Source of the DNA: JAAYVZ01 sp035384965
GTDB taxonomy: Bacteria > Acidobacteriota > Thermoanaerobaculia > Thermoanaerobaculales > Thermoanaerobaculaceae
DNA length: 64,000 bases
Direction of reading: 5' to 3'
NCBI GenBank assembly: GCA_035384965.1
Contig: DAOOJE010000010.1
Span: 42,981-106,980 of the forward strand
The notes under the pieces are model-generated. The model was given only the letters and a program-made list of their open reading frames with translations. It had not been told where the DNA came from and did not search any database. Shown one piece after another: positions 15,771 to 24,042 of this stretch. The position numbers and the translations under genes are program-made. Each line of letters opens with the position of its first letter. The first letter of the stretch is position 1.

Positions 15771-18353
15771 ATGGGGACGGAGCGAGGAACCGGGCTCGTC
15801 TCGCTGCTGGCCTTCGGGGCGGCAGCGTTTCTGGTCGCCTGCCTGTCGATCCTCGACATGTTCCTTCCGCGCCCGTATGACGGCGTGGTGCTGGACCTGG
15901 ACGCCGCGGAGCCGGTGGTGTTGAGGGTCGAGCCCGGCTCCGGAGCCAGGGAGGCGGGGCTGGAGCCCGGCGACCGCATCGCCGGCGTGGGGCGCACCAT
16001 CGTGCGAACCCCGGCCGACGCGGCGCGGGTGCTGGGGCGGCACTCGATCGGCGAGACGGTCGACTACCTCGTCGAGCGCAACGGTCGCCTGCTCGAAAGG
16101 CACGTCAGGCTCGGCACCCGGACGCTCGGCGCCGGGTGGTACCTGTACGCTTGCGTCTCGGGCTTCCTCTTCTTCTTCATCGGCCTGTACGTACTGCTGC
16201 AGCGCCCCGACTCCTCGGCGGGCGCGCCGTCGCGGGTGTTCTTCGCGCTGTGCACGCTGTTTCTCCTGTTCCTCGTATGCCGGCTGCGGCCGGCGTCGTA
16301 CTCGTGGGTCGACGAGGTCGTGTTGACCACCGGCACGCTGTCGCTGCTGGTGCTGCCGGCGGCGTTCCTGCACTTTTTCCTCGTCTTTCCGCGCCGCCTG
16401 ACGATCCACCTCGTCGACCCGAACGAGGGGTGGGAGGGCCTGGCCGGCCGCGCGATCGTTCGGGTCGAGAGGTTCATCAACAACCCGGCGGCGCTCATCC
16501 GCACGCTTTACCTGCTGCCGCCCCTGCTGTTCGTGGCCACCTTCATGGTCGGCAGGGTGCTCGGGGTGCGGTTCAGGCTGGTCTCGGGCGCGCCGATTTC
16601 GAGCTGGGTGCTGATGGGTGACTACCTCGTGCTGGGGCTGCTGGCACTGCTCGTTTCCCTGGTGCGCGCCGAGGAGGGCCGCGAGCGGCGGCAGATCGCC
16701 ACGGTGTTCGCCGGCACTGTCGCCGGTGTCACGCCGTTCCTGGTGCTGGGCGTGGCGATGCCGTCGATGCTGCGCACCGACGAGTACCTGTACTGGGGCG
16801 TGGTGCCGCTCATCCTGGTCCCGCTCACGTTCGCCTACGCCATCGTGCGCTTCCACTTCTTCGACATCCGCGTGATCGTGCGCCGGTCGGTGCTGTACAC
16901 CATGACCACGGCCGTGGTGGGGACCGGCTACGCGGTCGGCATCGCGGCGTTCAACCTGCTGTTCCGCGACTCCTCGATCGGGCGCTCGCCCTATTTCTTC
17001 CTCATCTTCGCGCTCGTCATCGTCGGGCTGTTCGACCCGCTGCGGCGGCGGTTGCAGGAACCGGTGGACCGCTTCTTCTTTCGCGAGGTGTACGACGCGC
17101 GGCGGGCCATGGAGGAGGTCTCCGAGACGGTCGTGCGCGAGCTATCGTTCGAGAAGCTCGAGAGACTCCTCACGGTGCGGCTGGCGGAAATCATGCACCT
17201 CGAGTGGGCGGCGCTGTACCGCCGAGAGGGGCGGAGCTTCACGGCGGGCAGCGCGTCCGAAGCCGTCCCTCGCGAACTCGAGGCGGATCTCCTGGTGATC
17301 GGCGAGCTGGCCCGGCAGGAGGCGCCGGTGCGGCCGGTGGACCTGGAGCCGCTCAAGCCGCTCGACCCGCGCTCGCGGCAGGCTCTCGACGCCCTGGTCG
17401 GGGCCGGCGCCAGAGTTCTCGCGCCGCTGCGCAGCCGGGAGCGGCTGCACGCGGTGCTGGTGCTGGGTCCCAAGCTGTCGGGGGAGGAGTACGGGCGGGA
17501 CGACGTGCAGGTCGTGCGGACGCTCGCCAACCAGGCGGCCGTGGCGCTGGAGAACGCCGAGCTGCTCAAGGAGCGGACCCGCCAGCTCGAACTCGAAAAG
17601 GAGCTGGAAATCGCCCGGCGGGTCCAGTTCGCGCTCATCCCGACAGAGCTTCCCCAGCCGCCGGGGTGGGAGGTGGCGGCCCGCTGCGTCCCGGCCCGGC
17701 AGGTCGGCGGCGACTTCTACGACGCCTTGCCGACGGGGGAGGAGGCGAGCCTTGCGTACGTGCTGGGCGACGTGTCGGGAAAGTCCGTGCCGGGGGCGAT
17801 GCTCATGGTGGCGGCGCGGGAGGTGCTGCAGACGGCCGCGCTCGGTGGCGCCTCGCCGCGGGAACTGCTGGGCGTGGCGAACCAGCGGCTGTACGCGCCG
17901 CGGCACCGGTTGTTCGTGGCGCTGACCTACCTGCGCCTGGGGCGGGACGGCGAGGTCACGTATGCGCTCGCCGGCCAGCCGGGGCCGCTGTGCCGGAGGG
18001 CGACCGGTCGCGTGGACGAGCTGGCTACGCCCTCCCTTCGGCTCCCCGTCGGGGCGTTGCGCGACGCCGGCTGGGACCTGGTCACCCAACGGCTGGAGGA
18101 GGGCGATCTTTTGGTCGCGTTTTCGGACGGCCTCACCGATGCGCGCAACCGACACGGCGAGCTTTTTGGCGACGAGAGGCTGCAGCGCGTCCTGAGCCGG
18201 CTCGACGGGAGCGCCGCAACGTGTCTCGAGGGTCTTCTCGCCGAGGTCGACGCCTTCGTGGATGGCGACGAACCGTACGACGACATCACGCTGCTCGTCG
18301 CGAGGTGGCACGGGCAACGGCCGGAAGGGCGGGAGCGTGGCATCGACGCGTGA
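15771..18353 (+). CDS. Membrane SpoIIE-type phosphatase with PDZ, multi-TM, GAF and PP2C domains
   Basis: An 860-residue membrane signalling protein. After one N-terminal helix (residues 8-30), residues 40-110 form a PDZ-like domain (LEPGDRIAGVGRTIVRTPADA). About eight membrane helices follow (115-420), then a GAF domain (about 450-600), a coiled linker (KELEIARRVQFALIP) and a PPM/SpoIIE phosphatase domain. The phosphatase metal-binding motifs are intact: GGDFYDAL, GDVSGKSVPGAML, FSDGLTDARN and YDDITLLVARW. It would dephosphorylate an anti-sigma-factor antagonist such as the STAS protein at 20625. The ATG at 15771 follows GGTGAG; GTG 15765 is an alternative. The next gene starts inside its 3' end. 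Confidence 0.88.
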   Translation: MGTERGTGLVSLLAFGAAAFLVACLSILDMFLPRPYDGVVLDLDAAEPVVLRVEPGSGAREAGLEPGDRIAGVGRTIVRTPADAARVLGRHSIGETVDYLVERNGRLLERHVRLGTRTLGAGWYLYACVSGFLFFFIGLYVLLQRPDSSAGAPSRVFFALCTLFLLFLVCRLRPASYSWVDEVVLTTGTLSLLVLPAAFLHFFLVFPRRLTIHLVDPNEGWEGLAGRAIVRVERFINNPAALIRTLYLLPPLLFVATFMVGRVLGVRFRLVSGAPISSWVLMGDYLVLGLLALLVSLVRAEEGRERRQIATVFAGTVAGVTPFLVLGVAMPSMLRTDEYLYWGVVPLILVPLTFAYAIVRFHFFDIRVIVRRSVLYTMTTAVVGTGYAVGIAAFNLLFRDSSIGRSPYFFLIFALVIVGLFDPLRRRLQEPVDRFFFREVYDARRAMEEVSETVVRELSFEKLERLLTVRLAEIMHLEWAALYRREGRSFTAGSASEAVPRELEADLLVIGELARQEAPVRPVDLEPLKPLDPRSRQALDALVGAGARVLAPLRSRERLHAVLVLGPKLSGEEYGRDDVQVVRTLANQAAVALENAELLKERTRQLELEKELEIARRVQFALIPTELPQPPGWEVAARCVPARQVGGDFYDALPTGEEASLAYVLGDVSGKSVPGAMLMVAAREVLQTAALGGASPRELLGVANQRLYAPRHRLFVALTYLRLGRDGEVTYALAGQPGPLCRRATGRVDELATPSLRLPVGALRDAGWDLVTQRLEEGDLLVAFSDGLTDARNRHGELFGDERLQRVLSRLDGSAATCLEGLLAEVDAFVDGDEPYDDITLLVARWHGQRPEGRERGIDA

Positions 18354-19884
18354 AGGGTGGCGCCGTGCGCGGTTCGAGACGGTCCTCGACCTGTCGCTGG
18401 CGCTCGCCGGTCCCCGGCGGGAAGGCGAGGTGGTCGAGGAACTCGCGCACCGGGCGGTGGGTTTGCTCGATGCCCGCGCCGGTGTCGCGTTGTCGCTGCT
18501 GCCCGACCTGCGGCCGGCGGCGGTGGTGGGGGTCGGCTGGCCCGGCGAGCCGGGGAGCGTGGCCGCCTGGCTGTCCTCGCCCCAGCTCGGGGCGGTGCGG
18601 GCCGGCGACACGGTGCGGCTGCCGGGCGCGGCCATCGGCCTGCCGTTCGAGGAAGTCCTCATCGCTCCCTGTCTGTGGCGTGACGAGCTGACGGGGGTGG
18701 TGTGCGTCGCGGACCGGGAGGCGCGCGGCGGGCAGGTGGCGTTCGACGAGGAAGACGAGCGTTTCCTGCGCTCGCTGGCGCTGCTCGCCGCGCCGGCGAT
18801 CGCCGCCGGCCGGCAGCTCGAGGAAGCCGAGCGGCGCCGCCTGGTGCTCGAGGAGGAAAACCGGACACTGCGCTTCGGGGGCGGCGAGGACGTGGGGCTG
18901 GTGGGCCAGGCCCCGGCGTTCAGGCGGGTCATCGAGCTGGCGCGGCGAGTTGCGGCGAGCGACGTCACCGTGCTGGTCCGCGGCGAGTCCGGAACCGGCA
19001 AGGAGAGGGTCGCCAGGCTGCTGCACAGCCTCTCGGGGCGGAGGCTCGGGCCGTTCGTCCCGCTCAACTGCGCCGCGGTCCCCGAGTCGCTGCTCGAGGC
19101 GGAGCTGTTCGGTATCGAAAAGGGTGTCGCCACAGGCGTTGCGGCGCGCGCCGGCAAGCTCGAGCTGGCCAACGGAGGCACGCTGTTCCTCGACGAGGTC
19201 GGCGATCTCACGCCGCACCTGCAGGCCAAGCTGCTCCGCGTCGTGCAGGAGCGCGAGGTGGAGAGGGTGGGGGGTCGCCAGCGCCTGCGCGTGGACGTGC
19301 GGCTGGTGGCGGCCACCAATCGCGACGTCGAGGCCATGATGGAGCGGGGCGAGTTCAGGGAGGACCTCTACTACCGGCTCCGGGTCGTGGAGCTGGTGCT
19401 GCCTCCCTTGCGCCAGCGGCGGGAGGACATCCCGCTGCTCGCGAGCTACTTCGTCCGCCTGCACGGGCAGCGTCTCGGGCGGGGAGAGCTGCGCCTGTCG
19501 CGCGGGGCGCTCGAGCTGCTGCTGGCGCACGACTACCCGGGCAACGTGCGGGAGCTCGAAAACCTCATCGAGGCGGCAGTGGCGCTCGCCGACGGTCCGT
19601 TCATCGAGCGTGCCGACGTCGAGCTCGCGGTCGGCCGGCGGCCAGCAGCCCCGGCAGCCGCAGCCGGGGGGTCCCTCGACGACGTGGTCCGGGCGCACGT
19701 GCTGGCCACGCTCGAACGGTGCCAGGGCTGCAGGGGGGAGGCGGCGCGGGAGCTCGGAATCGACCGCTCGACGCTGTACCGCATGCTCGTGAGGTGGAAT
19801 GCATCATCCGGTGCAATACGCACCGTTGGGACTGCAAATACTGCAAAGAAAAGCATTGCGTGTCATGGAAAGAGGCGGTCATGA
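18337..19884 (+). CDS. Enhancer-binding-protein-type regulator: GAF, AAA+ and Fis HTH, altered GAFTGA loop
   Basis: A 515-residue regulator of the NtrC/NorR class. Residues 15-165 are a GAF sensor. The AAA+ domain shows Walker A GESGTGKE (217-224), Walker B LFLDEVGDL and the FREDLYYRL arginine-finger region. A Fis-type helix-turn-helix lies at 466-487 (RGEAARELGIDRSTLYRML). The loop that normally reads GAFTGA and contacts sigma-54 reads GVATGV (263-268; bases 19123-19140). The last 27 residues after the HTH use codons with low GC at third positions, unlike the rest of the gene, and look like translated intergenic DNA. The GTG at 18337 follows GGAAGGGCGGGAG and overlaps the phosphatase gene by 17 bases. 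Confidence 0.85.
   Translation: MASTREGWRRARFETVLDLSLALAGPRREGEVVEELAHRAVGLLDARAGVALSLLPDLRPAAVVGVGWPGEPGSVAAWLSSPQLGAVRAGDTVRLPGAAIGLPFEEVLIAPCLWRDELTGVVCVADREARGGQVAFDEEDERFLRSLALLAAPAIAAGRQLEEAERRRLVLEEENRTLRFGGGEDVGLVGQAPAFRRVIELARRVAASDVTVLVRGESGTGKERVARLLHSLSGRRLGPFVPLNCAAVPESLLEAELFGIEKGVATGVAARAGKLELANGGTLFLDEVGDLTPHLQAKLLRVVQEREVERVGGRQRLRVDVRLVAATNRDVEAMMERGEFREDLYYRLRVVELVLPPLRQRREDIPLLASYFVRLHGQRLGRGELRLSRGALELLLAHDYPGNVRELENLIEAAVALADGPFIERADVELAVGRRPAAPAAAAGGSLDDVVRAHVLATLERCQGCRGEAARELGIDRSTLYRMLVRWNASSGAIRTVGTANTAKKSIACHGKRRS
19809..19825. repeat. Inverted repeat at the 3' end of the regulator gene
   Basis: CGGTGC-AATAC-GCACCG, a perfect 6-bp inverted repeat with 5-base spacer, followed by a 9-base direct repeat ACTGCAAAT / ACTGCAAAG at 19831-19848. 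It lies in the atypical tail of the enhancer-binding-protein gene and about 150 bases upstream of a sigma-54-like sequence (19972-19988), the usual spacing for an upstream activator site. Function is inference. Confidence 0.4.
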
Positions 19885-19986
19885 GCTCGTGTTGCGATGT
19901 GCATCGTCACGGGCTCGCCGCCGCACCCGGTGTGTCGCGTAGATCGTGTGTTCCTGGAAATACTTGCAGAGTTGGCGCGGTTCTTG

Positions 19987-20172
19987 ATGGGCGAATCGGC
20001 CATGATGGTCCCGCCCACCGCCGCCCTCGCCAGCCGCTTCCTGGAGCCCCTCACCCACCCCTGGGCCGCGGTGGTGGCCTCGCTCACCGGTGGGGGACCG
20101 GCGTGGAACGACGCGTCGTTCGAGGCAGTCAGAGTGGCCTGGCGGCTGCTCCAGCTCCTGCTCTCGCTCTAG
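19987..20172 (+). CDS. Possible small hypothetical protein
   Basis: An open frame of 61 codons from ATG 19987 (or 74 from GTG 19948) that ends 24 bases before the RsbW-like gene. From 19987 on, nearly every codon ends in G or C, like real genes here, which is the main reason to list it. The sequence has no recognisable domain; it is mildly hydrophobic at the C-terminus (WRLLQLLLSL). No Shine-Dalgarno precedes either start. It could be a small regulator cotranscribed with the anti-sigma genes, or not a gene at all. Confidence 0.35.
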   Translation: MGESAMMVPPTAALASRFLEPLTHPWAAVVASLTGGGPAWNDASFEAVRVAWRLLQLLLSL

Positions 20173-20196
20173 GCCTGGCTCGCTTCGGGGTGTGGG

Positions 20197-20622
20197 ATGA
20201 CTGAACCCTCCCGCGTTCGCCTGGTCCTGCCGCAGGTGGCGGATGCCGAGCTGCTGGCGGCGCGGGCCGTGCAGGATGTGGGTGCCCGTCTCGGCTTTGC
20301 CCGTGATACGCTGGAGGAAGTGAAGCTCGCGGTCGTGGAGGCGTGCCTGAACGCGCTCGAGCACGGCTCGGGCGAGGTCGAGGTGGAGGTCCTCGGGTAT
20401 TCCAACGGCGAAGGCCCACGCATCGAGGTGCTGGTGACCGACCATGGCGGGGGGTTCGAGCCGGACAAGGTTCCAGCGCCCGAACTGGAGGCAAAGCTGC
20501 ACGGCAACCGCAAGCGAGGCTGGGGGCTCGAACTCATGCGCCACCTCATGGATCGAGTCGACGTGGTCTCGAAGCCGGGGTTCACGCAGGTGCGCCTGCT
20601 GAGACGGCGGGGAGGGCTGTAA
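20197..20622 (+). CDS. RsbW-like anti-sigma factor serine kinase
   Basis: A 141-residue GHKL ATPase of the RsbW/SpoIIAB class. ATP-binding motifs: N-box VVEACLNALEHG (about residues 46-57), G1 VTDHGGGFEP and G2 GNRKRGWGLELMRHLMD. Proteins of this size act as serine kinases that phosphorylate a STAS antagonist and hold a sigma factor or other target. The STAS gene starts two bases after its stop, and the phosphatase that would reverse the phosphorylation follows. No partner sigma factor is encoded in the window. Confidence 0.88.
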   Translation: MTEPSRVRLVLPQVADAELLAARAVQDVGARLGFARDTLEEVKLAVVEACLNALEHGSGEVEVEVLGYSNGEGPRIEVLVTDHGGGFEPDKVPAPELEAKLHGNRKRGWGLELMRHLMDRVDVVSKPGFTQVRLLRRRGGL

Positions 20623-20624
20623 CG

Positions 20625-20981
20625 GTGGAGACGTTCGAGCTCAGGCTGGTCGAATCCGACGGCTCCGTGGCCGTCCTCGAGGTCACCGGGTACATCAACA
20701 ACGAGGGCGGCGAGGCGATCTCCAGGGAAGCCTCCCGCCTGCTGGACAGCGGTATCAGGACGCTGCTGATCGACCTCCACGCCACCCGCATCATCAACTC
20801 CATCGGCATCTCGCTGCTGCTCGAGGTCCTCGAGCGCACGCTGGATCTCGGCGGAACGCTCGCCTTTTGCTGCCTCTCGCCGAGCATCGCCAAGACCTTC
20901 CAGATCATGGGCCTCGCCCAGTACGCCAGACTCTTCCCGGATCGTCCGACGGCGCTCGCCCAGCTCCGCGGCTCGTCATGA
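20625..20981 (+). CDS. STAS-domain anti-sigma factor antagonist
   Basis: A 118-residue STAS protein of the SpoIIAA/RsbV class. The expected phosphoacceptor region is ATRIINSIGISLLLEV, with Ser59 in the position of the regulatory serine. The GTG start at 20625 is 8 bases after GGAGGG; a longer frame through the kinase gene is only a shadow. Its stop overlaps the start of the phosphatase gene (ATGA). Unphosphorylated, it should bind the RsbW-like kinase and release that kinase's target. Confidence 0.87.
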   Translation: METFELRLVESDGSVAVLEVTGYINNEGGEAISREASRLLDSGIRTLLIDLHATRIINSIGISLLLEVLERTLDLGGTLAFCCLSPSIAKTFQIMGLAQYARLFPDRPTALAQLRGSS

Positions 20982-22516
20982 GCGCGTTTGTCAAGCTGCT
21001 CGAAGCCGGAGCCCGCGGGCCGCGGGAAGGTAGCGTCCACCTCCCCGAGACCGTTCTCGACGCCGTCCTCGGCGAGACAGGGGCGGTGGCCGCCCGGATC
21101 GGACTCGGCGAGGAGGTGCTCGCCGTGCGGGGGCAGGCTCCGGGAACGGGCCGGCGATACGAGCTTCCGGCCGGGCGCGACAGCTTCTGGCTCGAGACGA
21201 GCGGTGGCAGCGAGCCCTCGGAGCTGCTGCGCATGGCAGGGGGGGTGGTGCTGGGGGCGTGGGCGGTGCGCGACCAGCTCAAGCGGGCGCGCTTCGCCGA
21301 GCGGCGAAGGCTGTGGGAGATGGAGTCGCTGCGGGCCATCGGCGAGGCCCTCGGCGGCAGCCTCGAGCCGACGCACATCGCGGAGGAGCTGCTGCTCAAC
21401 GCCACGGCGCTGCTCGATGCCAGGCGCGGCGAGGTCTGGCTGGCCGGGGCCGGGGCGCCGGCGCTCGCCAGCGCGGTGCGAGGAGCGGCTGCGGCCGATC
21501 CCTGCGCGGACGGGAGCTGCCTGGTCGCGGCCCGGGTGGGGGGTGGCGTGCTGACGGCGGCCGAGGCGGCGTCGCTGCCCGACAGCGGCCTCCTCGAGGG
21601 CTCCCGGTTGGCGGTGCCGATTTCCGGTCGCCGCGGACGCCTCGGGGTGCTGGCCGTCGCCGAGCGCGAGGTGAGGGGCGGCACGGCGCCGTTTTCCCCG
21701 ACCGATGCCGAGACGCTGGGGCTGTTCGCGGCCCAGGCGGCGGTCGCGCTCGAAAGCGCGGTGTTGCATCGCGAGGCGGTCGAACGCCTGCGCCTCGAGC
21801 GCGAACTCGAGCTGGCGGCGGTGGTGCAGAAGGAGCTGCTGCCGTCCGCGCTGCCGGAGCTGCCCGGGTTCGAGCTGGCGGCCCGCAACCAGTCGTCCCG
21901 CCGGGTGGGCGGCGACGTGTTCGACGTCATCGAGGCCGGCGACGGGCTGTTCCTGATGCTCGGCGACGTGGCTGGCAAGGGCGTTCCCGCCGCGCTCATG
22001 GCCGCCTCGGTGCAGTCGGCCGTGCGGGTCCTGATGCTGTCGCAGCCGCCTCTCGTCGAGGTTGCCCGCCAGCTGCACGCCCATCTCCTGCGCACCACGC
22101 CGGTCAACAAGTTCGCGACGGTCTTCATGGCCTACCTCCACGCGGACGGGCAGCTGGAGTACCTGTCGGCCGGGCACAACCCGGTCGTCGTCGCCGGTGC
22201 GGACGGGACCACGATCCTGCTGTCCGCCAGCGGCCCGCCGCTCGGCCTCTTGCCGGCAGCGACTTTCACCTCGAGCCGCACGGAGCTGGCCCGGGGCGCG
22301 CTGCTGCTTGCCTACACCGACGGGATCTCGGAGGCCGTGGACGCCCACGATGAGGAGTTCGGCACCCGCCGGATCGCCGAACTGGCGGCCGGGGCCCGCG
22401 GCACGGCGCCAGCGGCGGTCGTCGACCGCCTGTTCACGGCCGTCGAGGAGCACACGGGCGGGGCCCCGCTGCACGACGACCGCACCGTGCTGGCCGTCAG
22501 GCGCGCCGGCGTGTGA
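20978..22516 (+). CDS. Cytoplasmic GAF-SpoIIE/PP2C phosphatase
   Basis: A 512-residue soluble serine phosphatase of the RsbU/RsbP kind. Residues 110-270 contain a GAF-like sensor. A coiled linker (LRLERELELAAVVQKELLPS) leads to a SpoIIE-type phosphatase domain with GGDVFDVIE, GDVAGKGVPAALM, SAGHNPVVV, YTDGISEAVD and HDDRTVLAVRR. All acidic metal ligands appear present. It overlaps the STAS gene by 4 bases and completes a kinase-antagonist-phosphatase unit. The upstream membrane phosphatase (15771-18353) could feed a second signal into the same antagonist. Confidence 0.88.
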   Translation: MSAFVKLLEAGARGPREGSVHLPETVLDAVLGETGAVAARIGLGEEVLAVRGQAPGTGRRYELPAGRDSFWLETSGGSEPSELLRMAGGVVLGAWAVRDQLKRARFAERRRLWEMESLRAIGEALGGSLEPTHIAEELLLNATALLDARRGEVWLAGAGAPALASAVRGAAAADPCADGSCLVAARVGGGVLTAAEAASLPDSGLLEGSRLAVPISGRRGRLGVLAVAEREVRGGTAPFSPTDAETLGLFAAQAAVALESAVLHREAVERLRLERELELAAVVQKELLPSALPELPGFELAARNQSSRRVGGDVFDVIEAGDGLFLMLGDVAGKGVPAALMAASVQSAVRVLMLSQPPLVEVARQLHAHLLRTTPVNKFATVFMAYLHADGQLEYLSAGHNPVVVAGADGTTILLSASGPPLGLLPAATFTSSRTELARGALLLAYTDGISEAVDAHDEEFGTRRIAELAAGARGTAPAAVVDRLFTAVEEHTGGAPLHDDRTVLAVRRAGV

Positions 22517-22581
22517 CGCCCCTCACGGCCGCGCGGCCGGGCCCGACCTATCGTAGGGACAGCACCCTCCTCCTTTCCTCC

Positions 22582-22606
22582 GGCGCCGGCACGGGCGCCA
22601 TTTTTC
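22582..22606 (+). terminator. Rho-independent terminator of the partner-switching operon
   Basis: GGCGCC (22582-22587), 6-base loop, GGCGCC (22594-22599), then ATTTTTC. The stem is short but fully GC and the T-run is good. Confidence 0.65.
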
Positions 22607-22667
22607 TGCCCGGCGAGCGGCGCGGCCCGGCCTGGTCCGTCCTGCCGGGCGAACCCGGGCCCCTTGG

Positions 22668-22696
22668 TTGACGCACCGGGCGACCGCGCCTAGAGT
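22668..22696 (+). promoter_or_regulatory. Sigma-70 promoter of the porin-esterase operon
   Basis: TTGACG (22668-22673), a 17-base spacer and TAGAGT (22691-22696). Predicted +1 is near 22703, giving a 40-base leader that carries GGGGAGGAG before the ATG at 22743. Confidence 0.65.
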
Positions 22697-22742
22697 ACGC
22701 CCCAGCACGCTTGCCGACAGGCAGGGAAAGGGGAGGAGATAC

Positions 22743-24032
22743 ATGGTGAATGCAAGGACTTGCGGGCGCATGGCAGGGGTGGTGGCGATGCTGCTCGCCC
22801 CCACGTTCGTCTTCGGGGCCGGCTTCGCGCTGTTCGAGCATGGTGCCCGCGGGGTGGCGATGGCCGGCGCCTTTGGCGCCACCGCCGACGATCCGACGGC
22901 GCTCTACTACAACCCGGCCGGTGTGGCGTTCCTCGAGGGTACGCATGCCGCGGCCGGCGCCTACCTCATCACGCTGGCCAGCGACTTCCAGGGGGCCGAC
23001 CCGTACCCCGGCAAGGGCTACACGGCGAGCCAGAAGAGCCAGGTCTTCTACCCGCCGCACGTTTACCTCACCGGCCGGCTGAGCGAGAACCTGCGGTGGG
23101 GAGTTGCCCTGAACGCACCGTTCGGCCTCGGTACGTGGTGGGACGACGACTTCGCCGGGCGCTACATCACCAAGCGCGCCGACCTCAAGGTCTTCAACGT
23201 CAACCCCAACCTCGCCTACCGGCTGGCCGACAACGCGGCGCTGGCCGTGGGGCTCGACTATTACATCGCGGCGATCGACCTGACCCGCTCGATCGGCTCC
23301 ATCAACCCCTACACCCAGAAGGTGGCCGAGGTGGGGCAGGCGCACCTGTACTCCGACAACAACGGCGGGCTCGGCTTCAACCTCGCGTTTCTCGGTAAGC
23401 TCGGGCGGGGGGTCTCGCTCGGTCTCTCGTACCGCTCGCGGGTCAAGGTATACTTCGAGGGCAACGCCTCGTTCGTGCAGTTCCCGACCGGCTACAGCGA
23501 CTTCGACGCGATCGTCGGGCGGCAGATTCCTTTCGACCGCAACCCGAAGGTCGCGAGCCAGATCGAGTTTCCCGACGAGATCCGGCTGGCCCTTGGCTGG
23601 CGCGACGATCGCTGGGGCGTCGAGCTCGATCTCGTGAAGATGGGCTGGTCGAGCTTCCGGGAGCTGCCGATCGACATCAAGGGCTACCCGGCGCTCTCGT
23701 CGGTGCGCCCGGAACACTACGAGGACAGCTACACGTACAGGTTCGGCGTCGAGTACAAGCGGTCGGCGACGTGGGCCTGGCAGTTCGGGTTCCTCTACGA
23801 CGAGTCGCCGGTGCCGACCGAGAGCGTGTCGCCGCTGCTGCCCGATGCCGACCGCATCGGACTGTCCATCGGCTTCTCCAAGCAGCTCAACGAGCGCATG
23901 CGACTGGACGTTGGGTACCTCCACCTCGACTTCCCGCACCGCTCGACGAAGGGGAAGGACCACGACGGCTTCAACGGTACCTACGAGAACCAGGCTCACT
24001 TGCTGGGCTTCACCGTGGTCTACAAGCTCTGA
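22743..24032 (+). CDS. FadL/OmpP1-family outer membrane porin
   Basis: A 429-residue outer-membrane beta-barrel of the FadL/TodX family, which carries long-chain fatty acids and other hydrophobic compounds across the outer membrane. Residues 1-25 are a signal peptide (ending VFGA). The mature N-terminus has the family hatch signature (AGFALFEHGARGVAMAGA and DPTALYYNPAGVAFL). Alternating strands continue to a C-terminal FTVVYKL. Start at 22743 follows GGGGAGGAG. The next gene, an SGNH esterase, starts 10 bases after, suggesting that the pair takes up and hydrolyses an ester or lipid. Confidence 0.88.
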   Translation: MVNARTCGRMAGVVAMLLAPTFVFGAGFALFEHGARGVAMAGAFGATADDPTALYYNPAGVAFLEGTHAAAGAYLITLASDFQGADPYPGKGYTASQKSQVFYPPHVYLTGRLSENLRWGVALNAPFGLGTWWDDDFAGRYITKRADLKVFNVNPNLAYRLADNAALAVGLDYYIAAIDLTRSIGSINPYTQKVAEVGQAHLYSDNNGGLGFNLAFLGKLGRGVSLGLSYRSRVKVYFEGNASFVQFPTGYSDFDAIVGRQIPFDRNPKVASQIEFPDEIRLALGWRDDRWGVELDLVKMGWSSFRELPIDIKGYPALSSVRPEHYEDSYTYRFGVEYKRSATWAWQFGFLYDESPVPTESVSPLLPDADRIGLSIGFSKQLNERMRLDVGYLHLDFPHRSTKGKDHDGFNGTYENQAHLLGFTVVYKL

Positions 24033-24042
24033 GGGGGGAGAC

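Larger units (their letters stand above)
22517..22742 (+). other. Intergenic region with terminator and promoter
   Basis: A 226-base gap. It holds the hairpin terminator of the signalling operon at 22582-22606, a second GC-rich inverted stretch, and a sigma-70 promoter at 22668-22696 for the porin operon. Confidence 0.6.

Noticed and set aside
19972..19988. Confident sigma-54 promoter before the anti-sigma genes
   Set aside because: The -24 half and spacing fit, but the -12 element is TTGA rather than TTGC; reported only as part of a speculative finding.
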